Part shown: piece after piece, positions 42,659 to 53,961 of the stretch
How positions within the stretch are numbered: position 1 is the first letter of the stretch
Layout: every line of letters begins with the position of its first letter
Source of the DNA: Catenulispora sp. MAP5-51
Lineage (GTDB): Bacteria > Actinomycetota > Actinomycetes > Streptomycetales > Catenulisporaceae
Length of the DNA: 64,000 bases
Assembly (NCBI RefSeq): GCF_041261205.1
Contig: NZ_JBGCCH010000003.1
Location: forward strand, 248,001 to 312,000
Direction: 5' to 3'
Program-made: the position numbers and the translations under genes
The notes under the pieces: generated by a model
What the model saw: only the letters and a program-made list of their open reading frames with translations
Database searches by the model: none
What the model was told of the DNA's origin: nothing

Positions 42659-45193
42659 ATGGTCGGAGCGTCCGGGGCGCCCGGATCGGTGATGGGGCCG
42701 TTGATCGAGGGGGACCCGCGCCGGGTCGGCCCCTACACGACGATCGGCCGGCTCGGGGTCGGAGAGCTCGGCCCGCTGTACGGCGCGCGCGCCGCCGACG
42801 GCCGGGCCGTCGCGGTCCGGACGCTGCGCCCGGATCTGCTGGCCGACCAGACCGTCAAGGCCCGGCTGGCCGCCGACATCGCGGCGGCGCGCACGGTCGG
42901 GGGACCGTACGTCGCGCCGGTGCTGGCGGTGGATCTGGAGTCGACGACGCCGTGGCTGGCGTCGGAGTACGTCGCGGGCGTGCCGCTGGCCAATGCCGTG
43001 GCCGACCACGGACCGCTGCCCGAGCCGGCGCTGCTGAGCCTGGCCGCCGGCCTCGCCGAGGCCCTGACGGCCCTGCACGCCGCCGGCGTGATGCACGGCG
43101 ACCTGCGCCCCGGCACGGTGCTGCTGACCCCGGAGGGGCCGCGCGTCGTGGACTTCGCACTGGCGCGCGCCTTCGACGGCGCGGCCGAGATCGGCATGGC
43201 CGGCTTCCTGGCGCCGGAGCAGGCGACGGGCCGGACGGTGACGCCCTCGGCGGACATGTTCGCACTGGGCTCGACGCTGTTCTTCGCCACGACCGGGCGC
43301 GCCCCCTTCGGCGAGGGACGCGCCGAGGAGGTGAAGAAGCGGGTCGCGAAGTCCTCGCCGGTGCTGGGCAAGCTGCCGGCTTCGCTGTCGGAGCTGATCC
43401 GCGGCTGCTTCCAGAAGGACGCGAACAGCCGCGCGCAGCCCCGGCAGGTGCTGGAGTACGTGCAGCGGCGGGCGCCGATCCCGATGGGGAGCGGTTGGCT
43501 GCCGCCGGCGGTGGCAGCGGACGTGCGGGCGGCGGCCGCGGAGGGGCTCGGCGGCGGGGCTGGGATGCCGGACGTGAGCGACGATCCGCATGCCACGATC
43601 GTGGTGGCTCCGGTGGTGCCGGCGGGCGGTGGCCGGATGGGGACGACTGGTCCGATGCCGGTGGCCGGTGTCCCGGCAGCCGGTCTTGGAACGGGTGCCG
43701 CCCCCGGCGGCCAGATACCCGACTTCGGCTCACCGCAGCACGGCGCGCCCTCCGGCTACGGCGCGGCGGCTCCCACCGGACCGCAGCAGTTGGTGGCCGC
43801 TCCCGGTCCCAGCCGTCGCAACCTTCTGCTCGCTCTCGGCGGCGCGGTCGTCGTCGTGGGCGGCGGCACCGCGGTGGCCCTCGGGCTCGGCGGCAGCTCC
43901 GGGACCACGACCACGGCCGATGCGCAGCCTTCTGCGGGTTCCGTAGGCGCCGTGCCGTCTGTCACCGGCACCTCCCTTCCCGCGCCCGGCGGGGCCGCTC
44001 CCAGTGCCTCTGCCAGCGCCTCCGCCAGCGTGCCCTCCGATGGCAGGCTTCCGTTGCCGCCGGGCGGGGCGCTCGCGCCGCCGGTGGGTGCGGCCGGCAC
44101 GCTGCAGGGGCCGGATGCGGCGCCGTTCTGGCAGCTGCCCGGGGTGGGGACGGTCTCGTCGTTGGCGGTCGGGGGCGGCGTGCTCGTCGTGGGCGCCGCG
44201 GACGGTGTCTCCGGCTACGACCTCGGGTCCAACCCGAAGTGGGGACCGGTGCGGGCCACCGCTGTCCCGGGATCCGGCAACGGTGTGGTCGCCGGTGGCG
44301 CGGCCTGTCTGATCGTCGCTTCCGAGGACGGCGGCGCGGCCGGCGGTGAGGTGCTCGCGCTCGACGTCCAGACCGGTGCGCAGCGGTGGCGGGCGCCGCT
44401 GCCCCAGGCCTCGGCCGGGGCGCGGATCGGCGGCGCGGTGGACGGCATGGTGTTCGTGGTCGGGTTGGCCGGGCCCGCTCCCTTCCTCTGGGCCCTGGAC
44501 GCCGCCACCGGGCGACCGCTTTGGCAGAAGAGCGGTGTGGAGTTCGCCACGCTCGCGGTGCCGGCCGAGGGCACCCAGATCCTGACCGCCGGAGCGTCGG
44601 CCCCGAACGCGTCGGGGTCCTACATGGCCTGGAACAGCGCCGGTCAACAGGTGTGGACCCATCCGCTGAAGACCGGCGTGGACTACAGCCGGGTGTCGCT
44701 GAGCAAGGCCGTGTACGCCGGCGACCAGTACGTGCTCCTGCTCACCGGGGCGCCGAACGGCGATTCCCTGGTCGGCGGGTCCGTGGCGGGCGGTCAGCCC
44801 ACGTGGAGCACGGTGCTGCCGGAGCCCGCCGGGGACGCCGGCTCGCTCTCGCTGATCGCGGGCTCGCCCGACGCGCAGGCTGTCGTCGCCCTCTCGCGCC
44901 ACGGCCTCTACGCCGTCGATGTGAAGTCCGGCAACGTGCTGTGGCAGTCGCAGGGGCCCGGTTCCTTCACCCTCACCTCCGACGCCGGCGCGCCGCAGCT
45001 CGCGGACGGCAACGTCTACGTCTGCGACGACCAGGGCAGCTGGTGGGCGGTGGACCTCGCCGGCGGGCGGACCCGCTGGAAGTACACGGTCGCGTCCTTC
45101 GTACCGGGCGTGGAGCCGGTGTGGACGGCCGTGCCGGGCGGGGTGGTCGTGGCCGTCGACGGGGCTCTGGTCATGATCGCCGCGCACGGGTAG
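42659..45193 (+). CDS. Predicted pseudokinase with membrane helix and PQQ-type beta-propeller
   Basis: The 844-aa product starts at ATG 42659, eight bases after AAGGAG. Residues 20-290 follow the Hanks kinase fold but key residues are changed. The beta-3 Lys is Arg (AVAVRTL), the catalytic loop reads MHGDLRPGTVLL (Lys to Arg, Asn to Thr) and DFG is DFALA. Activity is therefore doubtful. A Gly/Pro-rich linker and one membrane helix (LLLALGGAVVVVGGGTAVALGLG, about residue 385-405) follow. The outside part from residue 470 is a PQQ-like propeller with repeats such as EVLALDVQTGAQRWRAPLP and LYAVDVKSGNVLWQSQGP. It probably senses an extracellular ligand and signals by protein interaction. Confidence 0.8.
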   Translation: MVGASGAPGSVMGPLIEGDPRRVGPYTTIGRLGVGELGPLYGARAADGRAVAVRTLRPDLLADQTVKARLAADIAAARTVGGPYVAPVLAVDLESTTPWLASEYVAGVPLANAVADHGPLPEPALLSLAAGLAEALTALHAAGVMHGDLRPGTVLLTPEGPRVVDFALARAFDGAAEIGMAGFLAPEQATGRTVTPSADMFALGSTLFFATTGRAPFGEGRAEEVKKRVAKSSPVLGKLPASLSELIRGCFQKDANSRAQPRQVLEYVQRRAPIPMGSGWLPPAVAADVRAAAAEGLGGGAGMPDVSDDPHATIVVAPVVPAGGGRMGTTGPMPVAGVPAAGLGTGAAPGGQIPDFGSPQHGAPSGYGAAAPTGPQQLVAAPGPSRRNLLLALGGAVVVVGGGTAVALGLGGSSGTTTTADAQPSAGSVGAVPSVTGTSLPAPGGAAPSASASASASVPSDGRLPLPPGGALAPPVGAAGTLQGPDAAPFWQLPGVGTVSSLAVGGGVLVVGAADGVSGYDLGSNPKWGPVRATAVPGSGNGVVAGGAACLIVASEDGGAAGGEVLALDVQTGAQRWRAPLPQASAGARIGGAVDGMVFVVGLAGPAPFLWALDAATGRPLWQKSGVEFATLAVPAEGTQILTAGASAPNASGSYMAWNSAGQQVWTHPLKTGVDYSRVSLSKAVYAGDQYVLLLTGAPNGDSLVGGSVAGGQPTWSTVLPEPAGDAGSLSLIAGSPDAQAVVALSRHGLYAVDVKSGNVLWQSQGPGSFTLTSDAGAPQLADGNVYVCDDQGSWWAVDLAGGRTRWKYTVASFVPGVEPVWTAVPGGVVVAVDGALVMIAAHG

Positions 45194-45315
45194 CCGGGGC
45201 GCCGGTCACGGAGAGTTAACCCTTCCGCCGTGCGGCCGGGCACTGACGGTAAGCGGGGGGATTCCGGACCCCGTACGATGGGTAGGTATCCCCTTCTGCC
45301 AAGGAGCGCTCAGGC

Positions 45316-47211
<1,896 letters not shown>

Positions 47212-47265
47212 CCGGACCTGGTCTGCTCCACCTGAGCTGACCTGATCTGAGCTGATCTGACGTTG

Positions 47266-47304
47266 AACGGCCGCCGCGGGAGTGATTCCCGTGGCGGCCG
47301 TTTT
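47266..47304 (+). terminator. Terminator after typA
   Basis: Arms 47266-47280 (AACGGCCGCCGCGGG) and 47288-47302 pair over 15 positions with one G-U, and are followed by TTTTCGTT. This is the only hairpin in the window with a clear T-run after the stem. Confidence 0.85.
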
Positions 47305-47335
47305 CGTTGTCTGGGCAGGGATTGCGTTCGCGTGT

Positions 47336-48427
47336 CTACCTCAGGTCGAAGTTCCCGGCGCCCCAGGCGAGGACACCGGCCAGGCGCACCGCGGCGTCCG
47401 GCACGGCCTGCGGACCGCCGAAGACCGGCACGAAGGTCAGCGCCGGGCCGTGCGCGTGCAGCCACACGGCCGCGCCGGCCGGCAGCACCGGACCGTCGGT
47501 GAGCAGCAGCGGGGCGTGCAGCGCGCCGGCGTAGGCGCCGCCGGACAACGCGTCAGGCCAGGTCCGGCCGGTGGCCAGGGCCGCCTGCGCGGGGTGCGGG
47601 TAGAGCGTGGGGTCGTTCGCGACGGCGGCGTCGGTGGCGTAACGGTCGACGCCCTCCAGCGCGGTCATGTGCCCGGCGAAGCCCGGCAGCGTGATCAGCG
47701 CCGTGACACCCTGCACGCCCACGCCGTAGACCTTGGCCGTCGCCGGGTTCACACCGGCCAGGTACGCCTTGGTGCTCGCGGGCAGCGTCTTGCCGTCGGA
47801 CAGCAGCACCACGCCGCCGTCCGGGTCGGTGGCCGCCGCGGCTCCGGCGGCGAGCGCGTCCGGCGCGTCGACGCCGGTCGCGACCAGCACGGTGTGCGGA
47901 TGCGGCGAGATCTCGGCGGCGATCGTCGTCGCGGTCTGGAACCGGTCGGACCCGGCCAGCCGCTTCGGGGTCAGGCCCAGAGCCCGGACGGCCGCGTCGA
48001 CCTGCGGGCTCACCGCGGCGGTCCCGCCCAGGATGTAGACCGTCGAGCCCTTCGGAAGCAGCCTGCCGAGCTCCGCCCCCACCGCCGGATCGAGCTTCGC
48101 GTTTCCGGTCAGCAGCAGCGGGCCGTCCTTCTGCGCGGCCAGCGCGTTGCCGGCGAGCGCGTCGGCGTAGCTGTCGGCGCGTGTCAGGACCGCGGCCTTC
48201 GCCTTGGCCGGGGCCCCGGGCCCGTAGGCGGCGTCGGCGACGGTGATGGCGGTGCCGACGCGGTCGGCGCCGCCGAGGCGGAGGGTGTAGGGGCGGCCGG
48301 GGCCGGACGGCGGCGGGGGCGTCTGGCCGGGGCGGCCCGGGTTCGGGGCGGTGGGCGCGGTGAAGGGGGTGCCCCGGCCGCGCGTGCGTGGATTCGGTGT
48401 GGCATGGTGCCCCCCATGATCAGCTGG
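47336..48427 (-). pseudogene. CWB2 cell-wall-binding protein lacking start codon and signal peptide
   Basis: The minus-strand frame is open from a TGA at 48430 to the stop at 47336 and encodes three complete CWB2 repeats: RLGGADRVGTAITVADAAYG, RLAGSDRFQTATTIAAEIS and LEGVDRYATDAAVA, each with a following PDALAAG/LLLT-type half. Upstream of repeat 1 there is only a Pro-rich linker. No ATG, GTG or TTG occurs in frame between 48427 and GTG 48082, which lies inside repeat 1. No export signal is present in any frame. A frameshift or loss of the 5' end is likely; translation from GTG 48082 would give a 248-aa fragment. Confidence 0.6.
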
Positions 48428-48508
48428 TCATCCTGATCAGGTTAGGCGGGCATCGGGCGCCGCGGATCCGGTGGGATCCGTAGCGAATCATCATCCTGAT
48501 ATGAGGCC

Positions 48509-49243
48509 TCAGCCGCCGTCGGGGCTCGACTGCCCGCTCACGAACGCCTTCACCTGCAGCAGGCCCTTGCTGCACACCATCGTCGGGTTGTCCAGCGTGA
48601 CGCGCGCCCACGCCGAATCGCCCGGGAGCTGCGCCAGCGCGTGCACCGTCATCGGTTCGCACTGTCCGCTCTGCGGCTCGCCGGGGCCGGCGATGTGCGG
48701 CGAGTAGCGCATCTCGGCGTGGACCCAGGCGCCGGGGGCCACGGTGATGGTGGTGACGGCGGCGGCGTTGTCCTTCACGACGTTCGTCGGCAGCGGGTGG
48801 TCGTTGGAGGCGAGCAGGGAGACGCCGGGGAAGCCCGCGACCGTGCATGTGTGACTGGACGTGTTCTGGAAGGCGATGTCGGCGGCGACGGCGCCGGTGC
48901 CCTCGCTGTCCGGGATCGCGCGCCAGGTGCCGGAGGGCATCTCGGTGGTGGTGCACGGCGAGCCGGCGGCGTGCGTGGGGGCCGAGGACGGCGCCGAGGA
49001 CGTGGTGCCCGCGTTCGGGGACGAGCTGGTGCCGGCGGCCGGTGACGAGGCGGAGGTGGATCCAGAGCCGGCGTCGGGGTTCTGGCCCGAGGCCGACGAG
49101 GATGTGCTCGCCACCGAGCTCGAACTGCCCGACGTCGGCCCGCCGGCGGCGCCCGCGGTCTTGGCGGCGCCGCTCGAGCATCCAGCTGTCAGAGCGGCGG
49201 CTCCGAGCGCGCCCGCTGCGAACAGGACGGAAATACGGTTCAT
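48509..49243 (-). CDS. Lipoprotein with DUF4232 domain
   Basis: The 244-aa product starts at ATG 49243 with GGAAAGG nine bases upstream. The signal peptide ends in a lipobox (AALTAGC). A Ser/Gly/Ala linker spans residues 25-95. The C-terminal DUF4232-like domain has CTTTEMP, VAADIAFQNTSSHTCTVAGFPGVSLL and VTLDNPTMVCSKGLLQVKAF, with paired Cys that probably form disulfides. It is an immunoglobulin-like secreted domain of unknown role that is common in streptomycetes. Confidence 0.8.
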   Translation of the reverse strand: MNRISVLFAAGALGAAALTAGCSSGAAKTAGAAGGPTSGSSSSVASTSSSASGQNPDAGSGSTSASSPAAGTSSSPNAGTTSSAPSSAPTHAAGSPCTTTEMPSGTWRAIPDSEGTGAVAADIAFQNTSSHTCTVAGFPGVSLLASNDHPLPTNVVKDNAAAVTTITVAPGAWVHAEMRYSPHIAGPGEPQSGQCEPMTVHALAQLPGDSAWARVTLDNPTMVCSKGLLQVKAFVSGQSSPDGG

Positions 49244-49333
49244 GGAACCCAACCTTTCCGGGTGACTACGGCCATTAGACGTCGAGTCGACCGGACAGGT
49301 TGCCTGTCCTGGGGTGAATGGGGGACAGCTGTT

Positions 49334-51586
49334 TCAGAACCGCCATACCAGGACGCTGTTGTCCTGGTCGGCGCATGCCAGGAGCTTTCCGTCCGGACTG
49401 AAGGCGACTCCGAGCGCGTAGCCGGTGTGGCCGGTCAGCGGGGCGAGGGCGCGCGGTGCGGCCGGTGTGGTCAGGTCGTACAGCCGCACCACCGTGCTCG
49501 CGCCGCCGCCGTTGGCGATCAGTCGGCCGTCCGGGCTGAAGGCCACCCCGGTCGCCTCGTCGGGTTCGGCGATCTTGGTGAGCACTGTGGGGGCCGCAGG
49601 GTTCGAGACGTCGAAGAGGATCAGCGAGTGGTCGCCCGATCCGGTGGCGAGGACGTCGCCATCCGGGTGGAAGGCGATGTCGAAGACCCGGTCGGTGTGG
49701 CCGGCGGCGGTGCCGAGCAGCTGTGCCGCGGCCGGGTTCCGGACGTCCCACAGCTTGGCCGTCTTGTCGAACGATCCGCTCGCCAGGGTCTTGCCGTCCG
49801 GGCTGAACGCCACGCTGTAGGCGAGGGTGCTGTGCGCGGCCACCGTCCACTGCTGCAGAGTCCCGGTCAGCCGCCGGACGTCGATCAGCTGGACCTTGCC
49901 GCTCCACAGTCCGACCGCCACGGTCGTGCCGTCCGGACTGAAGCACACGCCGGAGAGCCGCGACCCGAACTGCACCTGGTTCAGCAGCCGCGGCGAGCTC
50001 GGATCCTGGATGTCCCACAGCCCGAGGGTCTGGTCGTAGGAGCTGGTGGCCAGCGTCCGGCCGTCGGGGCTGACCGCGACGTCGAAGACCATCGCGGTGT
50101 GGTGGGTGCAGACGCCGAGCGGCGAGGGCTTCGCCGGATCGGACACGTCGTACAGCCGGGCCGTGTTGTCCTGCGTGGCGCTGACGAGGATCTTGCTGTC
50201 GGGGCTGAAGGCCACATGGTTCACCGACTTCTGCTCGGCCACCCTGGCGACCTGCGTCGGATCGGTGGGAGCCGCGGCGGGCTTCGAGGTGCTGGAGGTC
50301 GGCGAATTCGGGGTGCCGACAGCGGGTTTCAGCGCGGCGGCGGGCCCGGAGGAGGAGCCCGCGCCTGAGTTCGCGCCTGAACCCGCGGCCGAGTTCGCGC
50401 CCGATCCCGAGGCCGAGCCCTTGTCCACCGCCAGCCAGGTGCCGACGGCCGCTCCTCCCACCGCGACCGCCGCCGCGCCCGACAGGAACCAGCGGCGGGA
50501 GTGGTTCTCCTTCGGGAGCGCGGCGAGCGGGGTGGTTGTCGGCATCGGTACCGGCATGGGCATCGGTATCGGTATCGGTGTCGTTGCCAGTGTCGTTGCC
50601 GGTGTGGGAGTCGGAGCCGGAGTAGGTGCGGGCATCGGTGCCGGTACCGGCGCGGGCATCGGTACCGGCGGTATCGGAGCGGTTGTCGGCAGCGGTCTCG
50701 TGCCGCCGGCTGTCTCGTTGGCGAGCTTGACCGTCGCCGGGTCCTCATCCCGTAAAAGCAGGTTCCTGATCCATTGGCCGACCGTCAGAGCGCTCCCCGG
50801 CCGGTCCTGCGGATCCTTGGCCAACAACGTCAGCACCAAGTCGTCCACCGCGGCCGGAATGCCTTGCCGATAGCGGCTCGGCGCCTCCGGCGTGCGCGAC
50901 ACGTGGAGCAGCGCCACGCTCAGCGGCGTGTCGGCCTCGAAGGGGCCGCGGCCGGTCAGGGCGAAGTGGAGCAGGCAGCCCAGGGAGTACAGGTCGGAGC
51001 GGGCGTCGAGGGCGCCGCCCTGGGCCTGTTCCGGGGACATGTACTCGGCGCTGCCGACGACCATGCCGGTCGCGGTCAGGTCCGTGCCGGTCTGCAGGTC
51101 GCCGACGAAGCGGGCGATGCCGAAGTCCAGGACCTTGACCGCGCCGGCGTCGCTCACCATCACGTTGCTCGGCTTGATGTCCCGGTGGATCACCTTCGCC
51201 GTGTGGGCGACGGTCAGCGCCTCGCAGATCTGGACGGCCCAGTCCAGCGCCGTCCGCGGGGACGTGGGGCCGTCCGTGCGGATCCGGTCGGCGATGGTGC
51301 GGCCGGCGACGAGTTCCATGACCAGGTAGGGCACGGTCTCGCCGGCGTATTCGTCGTGCCCGTAGTCGTGGACCGTCACGATCGAGGGTCCGGACAGGTT
51401 GCCGATGATGCGCGCCTCGCGGTCGAAGCGGGCCAGCGCCTCGCCGGTCAGGCCGCCGGCGGTGACGATCTTCACCGCGACATCGCGGCCGATGCGGGCG
51501 TCGTGGGCGCGCCAGACCTCGCCCATGCCGCCCCGGCCGAGCAGCCGGACCAGCCGGTACCGGCCGTCGAGTACCACCTCTGCCAT
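49334..51586 (-). CDS. Ser/Thr protein kinase with extracytoplasmic WD40 propeller
   Basis: The 750-aa receptor kinase has an intact catalytic domain (residues 8-270): LLGRGGMGEVWRA, VAVKIV, IHRDIKPSNVMV, LDFGIARF and GSAEYMSPEQA. A linker of alternating Pro with Ala, Thr, Met or Ile (residues 305-350) precedes a single membrane helix (WFLSGAAAVAVGGAAVGTWLAV) and a Gly/Ser/Ala spacer. Seven WD40 blades follow, for example VNHVAFSPDSKILVSATQDNTARLYDVSDP. The propeller should lie outside and bind a ligand. The kinase regulators or targets are not visible. Confidence 0.92.
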   Translation of the reverse strand: MAEVVLDGRYRLVRLLGRGGMGEVWRAHDARIGRDVAVKIVTAGGLTGEALARFDREARIIGNLSGPSIVTVHDYGHDEYAGETVPYLVMELVAGRTIADRIRTDGPTSPRTALDWAVQICEALTVAHTAKVIHRDIKPSNVMVSDAGAVKVLDFGIARFVGDLQTGTDLTATGMVVGSAEYMSPEQAQGGALDARSDLYSLGCLLHFALTGRGPFEADTPLSVALLHVSRTPEAPSRYRQGIPAAVDDLVLTLLAKDPQDRPGSALTVGQWIRNLLLRDEDPATVKLANETAGGTRPLPTTAPIPPVPMPAPVPAPMPAPTPAPTPTPATTLATTPIPIPMPMPVPMPTTTPLAALPKENHSRRWFLSGAAAVAVGGAAVGTWLAVDKGSASGSGANSAAGSGANSGAGSSSGPAAALKPAVGTPNSPTSSTSKPAAAPTDPTQVARVAEQKSVNHVAFSPDSKILVSATQDNTARLYDVSDPAKPSPLGVCTHHTAMVFDVAVSPDGRTLATSSYDQTLGLWDIQDPSSPRLLNQVQFGSRLSGVCFSPDGTTVAVGLWSGKVQLIDVRRLTGTLQQWTVAAHSTLAYSVAFSPDGKTLASGSFDKTAKLWDVRNPAAAQLLGTAAGHTDRVFDIAFHPDGDVLATGSGDHSLILFDVSNPAAPTVLTKIAEPDEATGVAFSPDGRLIANGGGASTVVRLYDLTTPAAPRALAPLTGHTGYALGVAFSPDGKLLACADQDNSVLVWRF

Positions 51587-51649
51587 CGCTGCCAGCCCCC
51601 TGGTTCACCTGCCCGAACAGTGTGGCGGCCAGAGTATCGAGGGCACGGG

Positions 51650-51686
51650 CGCGCCGCACCGGTCGTTCCATTCCCGGTGCGGCGCG
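51650..51686 (-). terminator. Hairpin after the S9 peptidase gene
   Basis: Perfect 13-bp stem CGCGCCGCACCGG (51650-51662) with complement 51674-51686. It lies 54 bases past the minus-strand S9 peptidase stop. Confidence 0.75.
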
Positions 51687-51713
51687 GCGGGGTTTACCCC
51701 CTAGGGACTAACA

Positions 51714-51746
51714 AGGACTGACCCAGGACTGACCCAGGACTAACCC
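51714..51746. repeat. Three 11-bp tandem repeats over the S9 peptidase stop codon
   Basis: AGGACTGACCC occurs at 51714-51724 and 51725-51735, and AGGACTAACCC at 51736-51746. The peptidase stop codon (TAG on the minus strand, 51740-51742) lies in the third copy. Confidence 0.8.
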
Positions 51747-53887
51747 AGGGAGCGCTTCAGGAAGTCGACCTGCAGCAGCAGCAGGTTCTCCGCGACGACC
51801 TCCTGCGGGGTCATGTGTGTGACCCCGGACAGCAGCAGCGTCTCGTGCGGCCGGCCCTCGGCCAGCAGCGCCGAGGACAGCCGCAGGGTGTGCGCGACCA
51901 CCACGTTGTCGTCGGCCAGTCCGTGGATCAGCATCAGCGGCCGGTGCTGCTCCGCCCAGCCGCTCGGCTCGGTGCCGTCCACCACGGAGTTGCGGCGGTA
52001 GACGTCCGGCTCGGCGTCCGGGTGGCCCAGGTAGCGCTCGGTGTAGCAGGTGTCGTACAGGCGCTGGTCGGTGACCGGGGCGCCGACGACGGCGGCGTGG
52101 AACACGTCCGGGCGGCGCAGCGCGGCCAGCGCCGACAGGTAGCCGCCGAAGGACCAGCCGCGGATCGCCACGCGCGCCAGGTCCAGGTCGGGGTTCTGGG
52201 CGCCCGCCGCCTGCACGGCGTCGACCTGGTCCTGCACCACCGGGCCGGCGAAGTCGCGGTAGATCGCGCGGTCCCACTCCGGGCCCCGGCCCGGCGTGCC
52301 GCGGCCGTCCACGACCAGCACCGCGAAGCCCTGGTCGGCCAGCCACTGCGAGGCCAGGTGCATGTTGTGCGCGGCCAGCGCGCGCTGCGCGTGCGGGCCG
52401 CCGTAGGGGTCCATCAGCACCGGCAGCTTCGTGCCCGGCACATGGCCGGTCGGCAGGACCAGCACGCCGCGCAGACCCCGCTCGCCGAGCCGGACCATGG
52501 TCGCGTTGAGCTTCAGATCCGGGGTGTCTGCGACGTTGCGGACCGGGCACAGGTCCTTGGCGTCGCCGTCCTCGTCCAGGCGCACCACGCGGGCCGTCGT
52601 GCCGGGCTCGGAGAACGAGGTCGAGCTGACCACCGCCAGGTCCGCGCCGAAGGCCGCGGAGTGGACGCCGAAGGTCTCAGTGAGCTGACGGACGACGCCG
52701 TCGCGCGAGGCGAGGAACACGTGCACCTCGGCCGGGTCGTCGGCGCTGGCCGTGAACTGGACGCCGTGCTCGCCGACGGACAGCACCGCGCGCACCTGGA
52801 GCGACGGCGGGGTCAGCGGTTCGCCGTCGAGTAGGACGCGGTTCGCGCCCTCGCGCGCCCCGACCGTGACCAGCGCGGACGTCGGCTCTTCATCGCCGTC
52901 CTCGGCGCCCGAAATCCAGGCCGGGGTTCCGGAGACGATGTCCACCCAGCGCGGGTCGGACTCCTCGCTGTGCATGCTCACCATGCCGGTGTCCGGGTCG
53001 AGCAGCGCATAAGTGATGCGGGTCTGCCCGCGGTTCATCAGGCCGAGCACCGGGTCCCCGCCGGCCGACCAGTGGACCGTCGTGAGGTACGGCGAGGCCT
53101 CTTCCCACGCCACGTCCACTCGCGAGCCGTCCAGGCCCAGCACGACGCCGGAGACCGAGGCGTTGTTCGTCCCGGCGGCCGGGTAGCGCACCGCCGCCGG
53201 CTCCTTGCCGGGGTTCGCCGGGTCGGCGATGAACCAGGTCTGGATCGGCGCCTCGTCGGCGCGCTCGGCGAACAGCCGGTCGCCCTCCGGGGCCCACCAG
53301 TAGCCGCGGAAGCGGTCCATCTCCTCGGCCGCGATGAATTCGGCCAGACCGTAGGTGACGGTGTCCGTCTCCGGCTCGGCCAGCGCGCGGTCGCCGGAGC
53401 CGTCGATGCCGATCACGCGCATCGCGCCGGCGGCGACGTACGCCACATGCGTGCCGGCCGGGTTCGGCCGCGGGTCGGCGACGCCGGTTGGGGTTTCCAG
53501 GGCACGCACCGCCTGAGCGGCGTCGGAGGTCGTGAGGTCGGCCACAAAAAGCCGGCCGGACAGCGAGAACGCCGCGTGCCGGACCTCGGCGTCCACCGCG
53601 AAGCCGACGATGCCGGCCGCGCCCTGCCGCGACCGCTCGCGGCGGGCCTTCTCCTCCTCGGTCAGCTCTTCGCCCGCGCCGCCCAGCAGCGCGACCGGGT
53701 CCGCCACCAGCCGCTCCTCGCCGGTGGCCGGGTCCAGGACCCACAGGCACGTCGCGGTGTCGGTGCCGTGCTTGCCGCGCAGGAACGCGATCCGGGCGCC
53801 GTCCGGGGCGATGCTGAACGCCCGCGGCACGCCGAGGGTGAAGCGCTGGGTCCGGGCCGAGTGCCGCGGAAAGGAGATGTCAGCCAT
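51740..53887 (-). CDS. Prolyl oligopeptidase family (S9) dipeptidyl-peptidase IV-like
   Basis: The 715-aa product has an N-terminal propeller (residues 15-440, for example [20 protein letters not shown] and [17 protein letters not shown]) and a C-terminal alpha/beta hydrolase. The triad is visible: Ser in [15 protein letters not shown], Asp in [13 protein letters not shown] and His in [10 protein letters not shown]. No signal peptide is present, so it is probably a cytoplasmic dipeptidyl or acylaminoacyl peptidase. It is divergent from mshB with 74 bases between starts. Confidence 0.92.
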   Translation of the reverse strand: MADISFPRHSARTQRFTLGVPRAFSIAPDGARIAFLRGKHGTDTATCLWVLDPATGEERLVADPVALLGGAGEELTEEEKARRERSRQGAAGIVGFAVDAEVRHAAFSLSGRLFVADLTTSDAAQAVRALETPTGVADPRPNPAGTHVAYVAAGAMRVIGIDGSGDRALAEPETDTVTYGLAEFIAAEEMDRFRGYWWAPEGDRLFAERADEAPIQTWFIADPANPGKEPAAVRYPAAGTNNASVSGVVLGLDGSRVDVAWEEASPYLTTVHWSAGGDPVLGLMNRGQTRITYALLDPDTGMVSMHSEESDPRWVDIVSGTPAWISGAEDGDEEPTSALVTVGAREGANRVLLDGEPLTPPSLQVRAVLSVGEHGVQFTASADDPAEVHVFLASRDGVVRQLTETFGVHSAAFGADLAVVSSTSFSEPGTTARVVRLDEDGDAKDLCPVRNVADTPDLKLNATMVRLGERGLRGVLVLPTGHVPGTKLPVLMDPYGGPHAQRALAAHNMHLASQWLADQGFAVLVVDGRGTPGRGPEWDRAIYRDFAGPVVQDQVDAVQAAGAQNPDLDLARVAIRGWSFGGYLSALAALRRPDVFHAAVVGAPVTDQRLYDTCYTERYLGHPDAEPDVYRRNSVVDGTEPSGWAEQHRPLMLIHGLADDNVVVAHTLRLSSALLAEGRPHETLLLSGVTHMTPQEVVAENLLLLQVDFLKRSLG

Positions 53888-53961
53888 GCCGTCATGCTAT
53901 TCGGCCCGGCTGTCACGTGAACGTTCCGGGAGTGGCGGGGAAGAGTGCGTACCCTTGCCCT

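Noticed and set aside
50500-50700. Short-period repeats that might be a CRISPR-like or minisatellite array
   Set aside because: They encode the Pro-x-Pro-x linker of the kinase-WD40 protein in frame. There are no conserved repeats separated by unique spacers.
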